Of a stretch of DNA of 64,000 nt, positions 53,291-62,720 are shown one piece after another (positions within the stretch are counted from its first letter, which is position 1; each line of letters begins with the position of its first letter). The stretch lies in assembly GCA_963575745.1 (NCBI GenBank), contig CAUYUJ010015829.1, forward strand, positions 187,701-251,700, in the 5' to 3' direction. Both the position numbers and the translations under genes were made by a program. Under the pieces are notes generated by a model. The model did not search any database. It saw only the letters and a list, made by a program, of their open reading frames with translations, and was not told the origin of the DNA. The stretch is from Prorocentrum cordatum. Lineage: Eukaryota > Sar > Dinophyceae > Prorocentrales > Prorocentraceae.

Positions 53291-53434
53291 CCATATCCAC
53301 CGCCTGGAGGGTCAGTTTTCGGAGCCTCGGCAGGCGGTGGATATGTACATATTCGGGCTCCCCGGGGCCGAAATAAATCCATATTCACCGCCCGCTGGGG
53401 CACCAGGACGTCGGTTCCCAGGTGGTGGATATGG
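53291..53434. repeat. Four alternating inverted copies of CCATATCCACCGCC
   Basis: CCATATCCACCGCC at 53,291; its reverse complement GGCGGTGGATATG at 53,333; CCATATTCACCGCC at 53,379; GGTGGTGGATATGG at 53,421. Two successive hairpins with stems of 13-14 bp are possible. Confidence 0.88.
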
Positions 53435-54100
53435 ATAAATCCCCGCCTCGCACTGCAGCATCAAGCGGACTGGGGAACCAACCATGACATGAACGTGACA
53501 GCTCGGAGGCCCCCGCGGGGGTCCAGCGCCGATCCGAGCAATCCGCGCGGACCTCCGAGTTTTTTATGTTTACGTCATTGGTCGTTCCCCCAGGAAAGGT
53601 TCACTGACAGTCCAAAGGACATGAACGGCGGAGGACATGTGGTGTACCTGCGCTGGAAGGGGACCGACGATGGGTGGACCCCGGAAGAGGTCCGGGGGCC
53701 GATTTCGAGCGGACTTGGTTTGGACAGGCCAGCCGCCGTTGTCTCGGCCTGCCCCTCCTCCGCTTTGCTGGTCCGGATGCTCTGGGCGCTCGCTGGCGGC
53801 GAAGCACCCGGCCAGGGTCCACAGGCTGCGCACCGCGTTTCCTAGTCTGCTTGGACTCGGCTTGAGCCCCAAGGCCGCGTCCGCCCGCGCATTTTTCTCT
53901 TCAGTCACTGCCGGAGGAGCCTGCAGATACCCTGAACCACGCACGACGCCTGAAAATGGAGGCACCTGGCTGGGAAGCGCCGCCCGTGCCCTGCACCGCG
54001 GATCGGAAGCGGGGTCGTCGGCCTCACGCCTCGCGAGAGGGGGAGCGCTCCACCGCCACCAGGGCCTCCACGGGCCAAGCTTGTGGGCACACGTCCCGGT
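53435..54100. other. Spacer, nothing recognised
   Basis: GC-rich with a few medium-length frames (for example 53,637-54,164 plus) lacking recognisable domains. Confidence 0.35.
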
Positions 54101-54655
54101 GGGATGCTGCATGTTCGTGCCGTGCCGACGCGGCAGCGACCCCGCCGCGGGCCTTCGAGGTTAAACGCCGCCAGTGACCCAAAATCGGCTCACATGGAAC
54201 GACCTGGCGAGCGAAACGGCGCCGATCGTTCAAGGTGGAGCGATCCACGCGGTGTCAGCCTGTCGTGTGTCGGCTCCCGGCCGGGCCCAGGAGGCCGTGC
54301 GTGTGCCTGCAGGGGTCTGGGCCAAGAGTGAGCCTGCGGGGGCTCAGGGGGTTCTGGGCTTCTCAGCTGCTTGGCATCGCTCGGACGTGCGCATTTTTCC
54401 TTCGGCGAGGACCATCGAGGAGCATTCTTGATCATTTGGCGAAAAAACCACGCACGAAATCAACAAAAAGCACAGGGAATGGACGTCCGAGCGATGGCGA
54501 GGATGGGTTCTTTTCGCAGATGGGGTCTGAGGATCGCGCCGCATCGCCGATGCAGCGGCGCCGTGGCGCGATCTGGAGCCCGCTCTTCTCCGTCCAGCCG
54601 TCGCCGATGCATTCGCCGACGCATCGCCGCTGCGGCGCCCCATCTGCTCTGGGAC
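54101..54655. repeat. Second copy of the 15.3-15.8-kb dispersed repeat
   Basis: GCCGTGCCGACGCGGCAGCG, GATGGGGTCTGAGGATCGCG, CGCCGATGCAGCGGCG and TCGCCGATGCATTCGCCGAC match the first copy in order, with an AT-richer segment (54,380-54,480) that is absent there. Confidence 0.5.
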
Positions 54656-54850
54656 GGAGGCCTCCTGGGGCTTCGTGGGGCCTCCCAGGGCCTCCTGGGG
54701 CCTCTCGGGGCTTCTTGGGACCTCCTGGGGCCTCCCGGGGCCTCCTCGAGCTCCTCGAAGCCCGCGGGCGCCTCCTGCGGCCTCCCGGCGCCTCCTGGGG
54801 CCTCCTGGGGCCTCGTGGCGGTGGGTGCCATCGCCAGTGGAGCCGGTCGC
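54656..54850. repeat. CTCCTGGGGCCT minisatellite
   Basis: Variants of GGCCTCCTGGGGCCTCCCGG and GGGGCTTCTTGGGACCTCC, about 12-bp unit. It is probably a GC-richer relative of the CTTGGGGCC family. Confidence 0.7.
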
Positions 54851-55009
54851 CCCCGCGCGCCAGCCTCGTCGCTGCCACCGCGGTCGCCAAGAGCGGCGGG
54901 CCCTCGGGGCCGCCGAAGACGAGGGCACCCACCGAAGTCGAGGGTCTTCGGCGGCGGGGCGAGGTGGCGGCCCCAGACTGCACGCTGGCGGTGGAGACAG
55001 CATCCCCCC
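54851..55009. other. Spacer, nothing recognised
   Basis: Short GC-rich unique sequence before the TCC array. Confidence 0.4.
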
Positions 55010-55172
55010 TCTCCTCCTCCTCTTCCTCCTCCTCCTTCTCCTCCTCTTTTCTCCTCCTCCTCCATCCTCCTCGTCCTCCTCCTCTCCTCCTCCTCCTCCT
55101 CCTCCATCCTCCTCCTCCTCATCCTACTCCTCCTCCTCCTCGTCCTCCTCCTCGTCCTCCTCCTCCTCGTCC
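55010..55172. repeat. (TCC)n array abutting the spliced-leader relict
   Basis: CTC/TCC triplets with GTC and ATC variants, running without a gap into the leader at 55,173. An array of the same orientation lies 3' of the element at 61,624-62,115. Confidence 0.96.
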
Positions 55173-55194
55173 TCCGTAGCCATTTTGGCTCAAG
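55173..55194 (+). other. Dinoflagellate spliced-leader relict (22 nt, perfect)
   Basis: The 22 nt match the dinoflagellate leader consensus (first base D, here T, then CCGTAGCC, ATTTTGG, CTCAAG). In an SL RNA gene the leader is followed by a GT donor; here GCCAAAATGG follows, so this is not an SL gene. It is a relict carried by a trans-spliced mRNA that was reverse transcribed and inserted. It marks the 5' end of the LINE downstream. CCATTTTGGC (55,180-55,189) and the following GCCAAAATGG (55,195-55,204) form a perfect 10-bp hairpin. Confidence 0.93.
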
Positions 55195-55382
55195 GCCAAA
55201 ATGGTGACCATTTCACTGCCGATCTGTGGTAGGCTCCCACAGCTTTCAGTGCTCTTCGTATTTGCAGCCACACCCACGGGCGAGCTGCCGCCCACCGCAG
55301 CTACACTCAGGGGCGAGCTGCCGCCCAGTCCATATCCCTCCCTCGCGTGGCTCGCGAGAGCTCCCTGGGAAGCAGTGGGACG

Positions 55383-56558
55383 ATGGCCGCCGCAGACCGC
55401 GGTGGCGGGACCGCCCCAGCTGACGGAGGAGCTGCCGCCAATGGCGGCACCAGGCCGCGACGTGCACGCCCTGAAGGTGGACGAGGCTCGCCAGCAAGGT
55501 TCGCTGGCCAGTTCACGGTCTGCAAGCAGTGTCGATACCGATGGACGTGGAAGGGGAAGTCCGAGTGCTTCTACTGTGGCAAGCAGCTGGCCCCATCACC
55601 TGCCGAACACCGCCAGCCCACAGGGGCGTGGGCAGGAGTCAGCAAGCCACCGCCGTGGAAGGAGCAGCCAGTGGCCGTCGCCCCGACCAGGGACGCCATC
55701 ATCGCCACGCTCAGCACGCTCCTCAGCGACACCAAGCACGCCGAACTCGTCGGCCACCTCAAGGACGCCCTCCAGCAGCCCGACAAGTCGCAGCCTGCCC
55801 GCACTGCAGAGCAGGTGCTCCAGTCGGCGCTGTCTGTCCTCACAGACAGGGAGAAGAAGTTCAAGCAGTCGGTCGACGACGTCGAGGTCGCCAAGCAGTG
55901 GTACGACGACGCCGTGGCCAAACAATAGCAAGCCGCCCTGGACGTCGTCCAGGCACAGAACGCATGCGCCAAGGCGCAAGCGGACCACAGCGCCAAGCTT
56001 GCTGGAGCTGCACGCGGAGCACCACCAGTGGGACGTCAGGAAGCCTTCAAGGTCGACAGCTCGATGTGGGACGACCTCTCCATCTACGACGAGGGCACCC
56101 GCGCCCAGATGGAACAGTGGAAGCAAGAGCTCGACCAGCGCTTGGCCGAGCTCAACAACGGTCGAGAGAAAGTACGTGACCTCCTACGCCAAGCCAAGGA
56201 GTCCACCACCAACCCAGCGAAGCGGAAGAAGCCGTGTGGGGAGGAACCAGCTGCTCAGCAACCTCATCCTGAACCTGCTCCCGCTTCACCAGAGGAACAG
56301 CAGCCAGCGGCCGCACCTGGAAGACAGGAACAACCTGGCACGCCAGGAGGCTCTGCCGCCCCACCTGCTGAGCCGCGCCAGCCTGGAGGGGCCGCCCCTG
56401 CCGCCGACGAGCCCTCCGCGGAGGGCCGCAAGGCCGCCGCCGAGCTCATCGCCACCACCACCAGGGCCAGGGAGCTGGCCCACGCAGCTAAGGGCTTGGG
56501 CAAGGGCCCCACCGTGGCGCCAGCGGCAGCGGCAGGAGCCCCACCGTCGCTGGGGTAG
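55383..56558 (+). pseudogene. LINE ORF1 with Cys4 zinc finger, one in-frame TAG
   Basis: ATG at 55,383 (MAAADRGGGTAPADGG) is in good context. A finger CKQCRYR...ECFYC (two CxxC pairs, 11 residues apart, about 55,521-55,580) is followed by helical sequence (IIATLSTLLSDTKHAELVGH). The frame is cut by TAG at 55,926-55,928, between CAA codons, then stays open in phase through QAALDVVQAQNACAKAQADH, WKQELDQRLAELNNGREKVR (coiled-coil-like) and a Pro/Ala/Gln-rich end to TAG at 56,556-56,558. Role: presumed RNA-binding partner of the LINE RNA. CAG to TAG would explain the stop. Confidence 0.7.
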
Positions 56559-56599
56559 CCGCAAGCGGCCGCAGCGGCCGAGGGGGCATGGGAACCGCG

Positions 56600-58794
56600 C
56601 CAGGGGGCTCCCCACGGCAGGTGCACCCGCCCCAGAGCCCGGGCGGGCGGCCCAGATCCTGTTCGGCAACATAACGGCGTGGGGGCCGCAGGCCGCCAAC
56701 TTTTGTCGCAACGCAGGCTTCACATACCACCTCATAGCCCTGGCGGAGACGCACGTCGACGCGAACGGTATCACGGAGCAGATTGGCAAGCTCGCCATGG
56801 ACGGCTGGAAGCTGTCGGCCACACCCGCGGTGGCCACCAACAAATCGGACAGGGGGACCCATGGCGGCGAGTGGATCCTCACGCGCAGGGACGTGGCGGC
56901 GACCACGTTCGAGGGCTACAGGGACTACTACGTCAAGCGCCACAAGAGGCAGCCGTTCGTGGGCTCCACGCCGGCAGCCCTCCACTCCAAGAGCGGCAAC
57001 ATAGTCGTCCTAGCGGCGTGCCTGCGCCCTGGCCTACGGGGCCAAGGCGCGAACAGGGACATCCTGGTCTCCATCTCCACCTTCGTGGACATGCTCATGG
57101 ACCCGTGGATCATCCTGGCCGACAGGAACTACGAGCCGCACTGGTGGGACAACAAGCCGTGGCTCACGCGATGGAACGGCACCATTCTCACCGACCCGAG
57201 CTGCGAGGCGACGTGCGACAAGGGCTCGGGCTCCGTGTGCGATTACGCGATCGTACGGGCGGACATCGCCACGCACGTCGGGATCGAGGCCATCTACGAC
57301 GTCCCCTGGAAGACCCACTGCGGCATCCAGATCACGGTGGGCACCGCCGCGCCGTGGCAGTACAAAGCCATAAAGGTTCCCACAGCCCTCCCCGCACGAG
57401 CCAGACCCAAGAAGGTCGCGGACCCGAGCAGCAAAAGGTCCAAGGCTCGTGCGGAGGCGTTGCGAACCAGGAGGGAAAGGCGACCAGAGCACTTGCGCGA
57501 CGAGTTCGACGCCCTCTACTTCAACCGCGAGACGGCCAAGGAGGACCCCACCCCCTTCGTCATCCCCCAGCTGTGCTGGGACGCAGCCGCCGACGAGGTC
57601 AGCAACTTCCCGAAGTTCGATGGCGCAAAGGTCGGCACCAAGGAGGGCAGAGGACACATCTTCCACAACCATGCGCCGAACCTCGCGGAGAACATCAACT
57701 CGAAGTACGCGCAGTGGGTCGCGACCCTGGAACTCGCCTTCCTGGAGACGCACGCGGTCCCCGTCGAGGACAGGGCCAAGTACCAGGGCAGGGCAGAGGG
57801 GTACAGGACCACCAAGCAGACGATGAAGGCGTCGCCTGGCAGAGCGTACCTCAACGACCCCGAGGCTACATGGTGGCAGCACCTCAGCACCCTCGTGGCG
57901 AGGTACACTGCGCTGGTCACCAACGGCAAGGACCCCGAAGCCCGCCAGCACATCCACAAGACAGTCATGAAGAAGCTGGACGACCTAGAGAACCCTGAGT
58001 TCTCCAAGGAGCTCTTCGGCAGGAAAACCGACCCGCAGGAGATCGAAGAGTGGAAGACCCAGCTCGTTACCCTCGAGTACTGCGACGTGGCTGACTTGCA
58101 CCGCGTCAGCGCCACCACCATGGAGTGGGCCCACAGAGCCATGGCGAGAGCTGCAGGCAGAGCGCGAAAACGCTATATCGACTGGGCGAAACAGGCGTGG
58201 AAGGACTCACCAGGCAAGCTGCGCCGCATGGTCACTGACCCCAAGGCGCCGCGCCTGGAGGGCAAGCAGCCCCAGAGAACGGTGGGCGACCAGTCCACGC
58301 TCATGAACCACTCTGCCGACACCTGGCGCTCCATCTGGGCGTCCGACAGCTACAACGCCAAGCAGATCATCAGCGCATATGAGAAGGCCATGCGGCTCGC
58401 GAAGGAGGACCCCCTCCCGCTAATCGAGCCGCAGCACATACAGGCCATCGTGGGCACCGCCAACCCGAAGAAGGCGAGAGGAGTCGACAACATCGGCCCC
58501 ATCGACATCCAGAGGCTCCCCGAGAAAGGGGTCCAGGAGCTCGCCGAGATCTACAACCAGGTGGATGCCAACGGACTGTGACCTCAGCAGCTCTGCGCCA
58601 CCATTGGGGCCATGGCCCCCAAGCCCGCAGGTGGAGAGGGAATCTTGGGCATGCTCCCCACAACCCCCAAGACCTGGGCCAAGGTCCGCTCCAGTGTCAC
58701 CGACGAGTGGTCCAAGGAGCGCGGGGAGTTCTGGGACACCGCCATCAAAAGGCTCCAGCGCCGTAAGGGCAGCGCTAGTCAGGGCGCTCCTTGA
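56600..58794 (+). pseudogene. LINE endonuclease and RT fingers, one in-frame TGA
   Basis: Frame following ORF1, entered without an ATG. Endonuclease steps: GNITAWGPQ (about 56,665), LIALAETHV (about 56,735, catalytic Glu), WIILADRNYEP (about 57,110; the usual Trp of DWN is Arg), SVCDYAIV (about 57,232) and KTHCGIQI (about 57,310). A long helical linker (57,400-58,400) leads to RT fingers: GTANPKKARGVDNIGPIDIQ. TGA at 58,579-58,581 follows VDANGL, where Trp is usual in relatives, and the frame continues PQQLCATIGAMAPKPAGGEG to 58,794. The endonuclease nicks target DNA; the RT then copies the RNA. Confidence 0.8.
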
Positions 58795-59600
58795 CGAGAC
58801 GGCGGCGACCTTGGGCATTGCTTTCGCGACCTTGCTGATGGACGTAGAGAAGTTCTGCGACTCGGTCTGCTACGCGGCCCTCTTCGACGCCGCGATCGGG
58901 GTCAACTTCCCCCCGATTGTCGTGGCGATGGAGGTGCAGCTCTACCTTGCGCCCAGGTACTTGCGGATGCACGGCTGGGTCAGCGACATCATAGACGCCG
59001 AGAGGTCCATAGTCGCGGGCAGCTGCAATGGCGGCAAGCCCGCCAAGGTCTACCTGGGGCCGATCCCAGGTGGCCCACATCAACCACACGTACGCGGGCC
59101 TGTGGACGTTCGTGGGCGACACGGTCGCGAGGACAGAGGGCCAAACCAAGCAGGTCATCGGGGATCTCATCGGGGTTGGCGCCGACCTATTCGAAGGTAT
59201 GACGGGTGCGGGGCTCCGAGTCTCCCCCAAGACCACCGTCGTCGCCTCCAGCCAGGCGGTCGCCTACGCAGTGCACGACGGCCTCACGAAGAAGGGCCAC
59301 CACGTCAAGGTGGCCAACAGCGCGGTCGACCTTGGCATCGACGTGGGAGGCGCCAAGAGACGGGTTGTCGCTAAGGCAATCAAGAGGACCAGGACCGCGA
59401 GGAGGCGCACTCACCGCATCGTCGCCAAGGTCAGGAAGCACGCCTCCCTCGCCAAGATCGCGAAGGGCTTGTGGAACACGGGGTCCAGGCCACAGGGGAC
59501 CTACGGTCACCAGATCATGGGCCTCGCCCCAGCGGCCATCCTCGACCAGAGGCGCCAGGCCGTCCAGGCTACGGCGGGGAAGGTCCCTGGCCGCTGTCTC
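58795..59600 (+). pseudogene. LINE RT palm and thumb, frameshifted, catalytic Asp changed
   Basis: In one frame (58,795-59,060) TLGIAFATLLMDVEKFCDSV gives motif A (Asp at 58,841) and AERSIVAGSCNGGKPAKVYL the motif B region. In the next (from about 59,060) HINHTYAGLWTFVGDTVART gives motif C, where VDDT should be found; codon 59,115-59,117 is GGC, Gly. GLRVSPKTTVVASS fits the step after motif C and VDLGIDVGGAKRR the thumb GxDxxxG step. At about 59,580 another shift leads to the next part. Loss of one metal-binding Asp would abolish polymerisation. Confidence 0.75.
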
Positions 59601-60366
59601 TACAGCCCTCGCCGTCGTCATGGGGAAGAAGGACCCCGCGATCGAGCTCAGGCGCCAGTCGATCGCCGAGTGGCTCAACGTCTGGATGCAGTACCCAGAA
59701 CACCGCAGTCGGGTCACGCAGGCGTGGAAGCGGATCTACGACAAGTCGATCAAGTACGGCAGCAAGAAGTGGAGGAAGGTCAAGGGGCCCATCTCCGCCA
59801 TCCAGGCCATCCTCCTGGACGCAGGCTGGACTTGCCCGATGCCAACGGAGTGGTCGCGACCTCCGTAGGCAGGCGAGACCCACGCCCAGGAGTGGCAGCT
59901 ACCCCGCAGTGGACAAGCCGACTGGGAGGACAAGCGCAGTGACGTGGACCCTGTGGAGTTCGTCCACGAGTTCTGCTTGTCCCTCGAGAGGAGCTTCTGG
60001 AGGGATGCTGCCAAACATCCACATGGAGAAGGACTGCAACGGGGGGGCCCAGACGTCCACATAGTTGCCAACGAGATGGAGAGGTTCACGAGGAAGGGCC
60101 AGTGCGACCAGGCGGCCCTCAACCTCTGCGTGGTCGCGGGGGCACAATGGCCCAGAAGCCGACTCACCGAGGCGGGGTACAACGCTACTCCAACCTGTCC
60201 GAGGTGCGGTGGGGCCGACGAGACGCTCATGCACAGGGTCTGGCTGTGCCCCTGCAACCGCGACCACGAGGACTACGCGGATTCTGACGCCCTCATGCCC
60301 TCTGCCCTGGCTGGAGCAGAGGCTGCCCCCCGCATACTGGCTCCGCGGCCTGCCTGCGTGCGATGA
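59601..60366 (+). pseudogene. LINE post-RT region with Cys-rich knuckle
   Basis: One frame reads TALAVVMGKKDPAIELRRQS, WLNVWMQYPEHRSRVTQAW and KWRKVKGPISAIQAILLDAG. It has an in-frame TAG at 59,866-59,868 and continues EWQLPRSGQADWEDKRSD and ANEMERFTRKGQCDQAALNL. CPRCGGADETLMHRVWLCPC (60,196-60,255) is the CxxCG...HRxWxCP knuckle found after the RT of many LINEs. The frame shifts at about 60,330. Confidence 0.75.
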
Positions 60367-60760
60367 CACGCACCCGCTCTTTGCCTCATTGGGAGGGGGC
60401 GGCGGGTGGAGCAGGGTTGGGCGGGATTGGGGGGACTGCGTCGGCAGCGACGGCACCCTCACCCTCTCCGGGGACGGCTCTGGAGGTCAGTGCAGTGATG
60501 ACCCACGACGCCGAAGAGTGGGGACCGCCTGTGCCGCTATGAAGTGCCTCTTCGGGGAGTGGGTCCCCTGGGGAGGCATCATTTCGGGCCTCGAGGGCCC
60601 CTTTCAGACTGTGCCTCGTGCTGAGCTGCTGGCTTTTGCGCTCGCCCTTGAACACTGGGAGGGTGACCTCTGCTTTATCACAGACCACCTCCCGTTATAT
60701 GACGGATGGCGGTCGAATCGACATTTGCGCCCCCGCGATGCCGCTAATCAGGATTTGTGA
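60367..60760 (+). pseudogene. LINE RNase H domain
   Basis: RNase H removes LINE RNA from the RNA-DNA hybrid. The frame reads TLSGDGSGGQCSDD (first Asp near 60,473), VPRAELLAFALALEH (Glu near 60,623) and LCFITDHLPLYDGW (Asp near 60,683). The last Asp is in GNATADAWAG (about 60,875) of the next segment. The frame ends at TGA 60,758-60,760 after NQDL, where relatives have Trp, and continues RVLQTQFARVAVG in phase before the next stop. Confidence 0.75.
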
Positions 60761-61564
60761 CGCGTATTGCAAACGCAATTCGCGCGCGTGGCAGTGGGCA
60801 GCTCTCGGTGAGCTGGGTGCCCCCATGCCTCTGACCCAGTGCGATACTTTCACACTATCGGTAACGCGACGGCCGATGCATGGGCGGGGGTAGCGGCCCA
60901 ACAGTCCTACGAGGCAGCGCTCGTAGGACAGGGCCCCCCCACAGACCTGCACGATGCCCAGTGCGCCCTCATCCGCAGGAGGGCGCGCCGAGCCCTAGCT
61001 GACACGCTTGCAGTCGACCCCTGGGTGGCGAAGCGACCCTCGCAGGCCAAAGGCCCGCGTCTCACCAAGCTGCAGCTTGCCATGCAATCGAGCCAGCACG
61101 CCTTTGAGTTCAGAGCGGGGAGGTATCTCTGCTCTCGGTGCGGGCTCACCACTGACAAGTGTAAAGTGCGCCAGGCCTGTGCCACGCCGTGCACCCACCA
61201 GCCGCCCCTTCCGTCCGCCAGCGACCATATAGTGCCAGTACAGGGCACCATCGCCATTGCTGGCCGCGGGCTGCACGCCAGCCATAAGCTTCATTTCGTG
61301 CAGAAGTGCCGCCTGTACTCCTGCCGCGGGCGCGGCAAGACGGCCACTGAGGACCCGCGCCACCTCGCCGCACCCTGCGCAGGCATTACCAAGAAAGGGC
61401 GAGAGAACCTCGCCAAGATTGACAAGGGGGTATTTACTCGCGCCCACGCGGGGCGGGATGGCCTCACCAAATTTCTGCGCGCAGCTACCCACGGCATGGC
61501 CGTGGAAGAAATTTCAGTTGCCGCCGCGCCTGCCGCTGCATGCGCCCCTCATGGCCAGGGCTAG
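60761..61564 (+). pseudogene. LINE C-terminal region: end of RNase H and Cys/His-rich tail
   Basis: From about 60,839 one frame is open to 61,564. GNATADAWAGVAA supplies the last RNase H Asp. After a basic helix, Cys/His clusters appear (YLCSRCGLTTDKCKVRQACA about 61,125; HKLHFVQKCRLYSCRGRG about 61,285; HLAAPCAG about 61,365), likely zinc-binding. Such tails in dinoflagellate LINEs may guide target recognition; this is inference. Confidence 0.7.
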
Positions 61565-61623
61565 AATGCGTTTGGCATCGCCCGAACTTCGCACCTGGGT
61601 GCGCTCGGTCTGTTCCTTTGTTC

Positions 61624-61734
61624 CTCCTCCTCGTCCTCCTCCTCCTCGTCCTCCTGCTCCTCCTCCTCTTCCTCCTCCTCCTCCTCCTCCCCCTCCTCCT
61701 CCTCCTTCTCCTCCTCATTTCCCCCCCCCCCCCC

Positions 61735-61769
<35 letters not shown>

Positions 61770-61968
61770 GCTCCTCCTCCTCCTCCTCCTTTTCCACCCT
61801 CCTCCTCCATCCTCGTCCTCCTCCTCGTCCTCCTCCTCCGCCTCCTCCTCCTCCTCCATCCTCCTCCTCCTCCTCCTCCTCGTCCTCCTCCTCCTGCTCC
61901 TCGCCCTCCTCCTCCTCCTCGTCCTCCTCCTCCTCCTGCTCCTCCTCCTCCTCCTCCTCCTCCTCTTC

Positions 61969-62021
<53 letters not shown>

Positions 62022-62115
62022 CCTCCATCCTCCTCCTCCGCCTCCTCCTCCTCGTCCTCCTCCTCCTCGTCCTCCTCCTCCTCCTCGTCCTCCTCCTCGT
62101 CCTCCTCTTCCTCCT
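61624..62115. repeat. (TCC)n and (CT)n compound array
   Basis: TCC at 61,624-61,720, C run 61,721-61,744, CT at 61,745-61,770, TCC again, CT at 61,976-62,018 and TCC to 62,115. It lies between two LINEs of the same orientation. Pro/Leu/Ser-rich and Glu/Arg-rich frames are artefacts. Confidence 0.96.
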
Positions 62116-62117
62116 CC

Positions 62118-62720
62118 TCTTCCTCGCGCTGCACACCCTCTTCAACGACCAGGAGGTGTGGCTCGCGGCCGCCAACTCTCAGTCCGATCGCGTCGAATTT
62201 CATGGCGACGAGCCTGCTCGGCGCATCATCTTCCATGTCAAGGGCGACAAGGTGTGGCTGTGCCTTGCGCTCCCGCTCTCGCACGTGCCCTCCGCAACGC
62301 TGCAGACATGAGGACGCGCTTCATTTCCATCGACACGACGGGCATTGCCACCGACACATCAACCCCGACAAGTCCGCCAAGCAAATCCGCACCGAGGTCC
62401 AGACCAATAAGCTCCTCTACCTCGTCTCCCAGCGCTGCCCCAACCTCCAGTGGCGCGCCGTCCGTACCAATGGCGAGATCCACTCCAACGCCATGCCGAC
62501 CGTGCGCCCCGAGATCCGATGCCAAGCTGACCCGATTATCCTCCAGTGGAGTGAGAAGGCCTGCGACCATGGGCCGTTTCAACAGATCGACAAAGCCGCC
62601 ATCCTGGACGCTTTCCAGGCCTTCTTCGTGGACACCGTGACGGCTACGTGGCGTTCCTGGCCACCCATGGGCCACGTGGCGCATCAGCGAAACGTCCGAC
62701 CCAACCACGTTCGTCACGTG
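62118..62720 (+). pseudogene. LINE N-terminal domain, frameshifted
   Basis: In one frame ALHTLFNDQEVWLAAANSQS and EFHGDEPARRIIFHVKGDKV lead to a stop (TGA) near 62,310. In the next, HINPDKSAKQIRTEVQTNKL, SQRCPNLQWRAVRTNGEIHS and QQIDKAAILDAFQAFF follow. This looks like an ORF1-type or linker domain ahead of the endonuclease. No family is named with confidence. Confidence 0.5.

Larger units (their letters stand above)
55173..61620 (+). mobile_element. Long LINE-type retrotransposon with leader, RT and RNase H
   Basis: 5'-3' order: spliced leader, 190-bp leader region, ORF1 with Cys4 finger, AP-type endonuclease, RT, Cys-rich tail, RNase H, Cys/His-rich C-terminus. All are on the plus strand and near full length, with no large internal deletion evident. 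It carries at least four in-frame stops and several frameshifts, and one catalytic Asp of the RT is Gly, so it is inactive as assembled. TCC arrays of the same orientation lie on both sides. Confidence 0.85.

Noticed and set aside
55173-55194. A spliced-leader RNA gene
   Set aside because: No GT donor or Sm-like region follows the leader; the sequence continues into a LINE.
55201-56560. The start of the long frame from ATG 55,201 as N-terminus of the endonuclease protein
   Set aside because: Until about 56,560 this phase is Ser/Arg/Pro-rich noise, while the neighbouring phase carries the zinc finger and coiled coil of ORF1.
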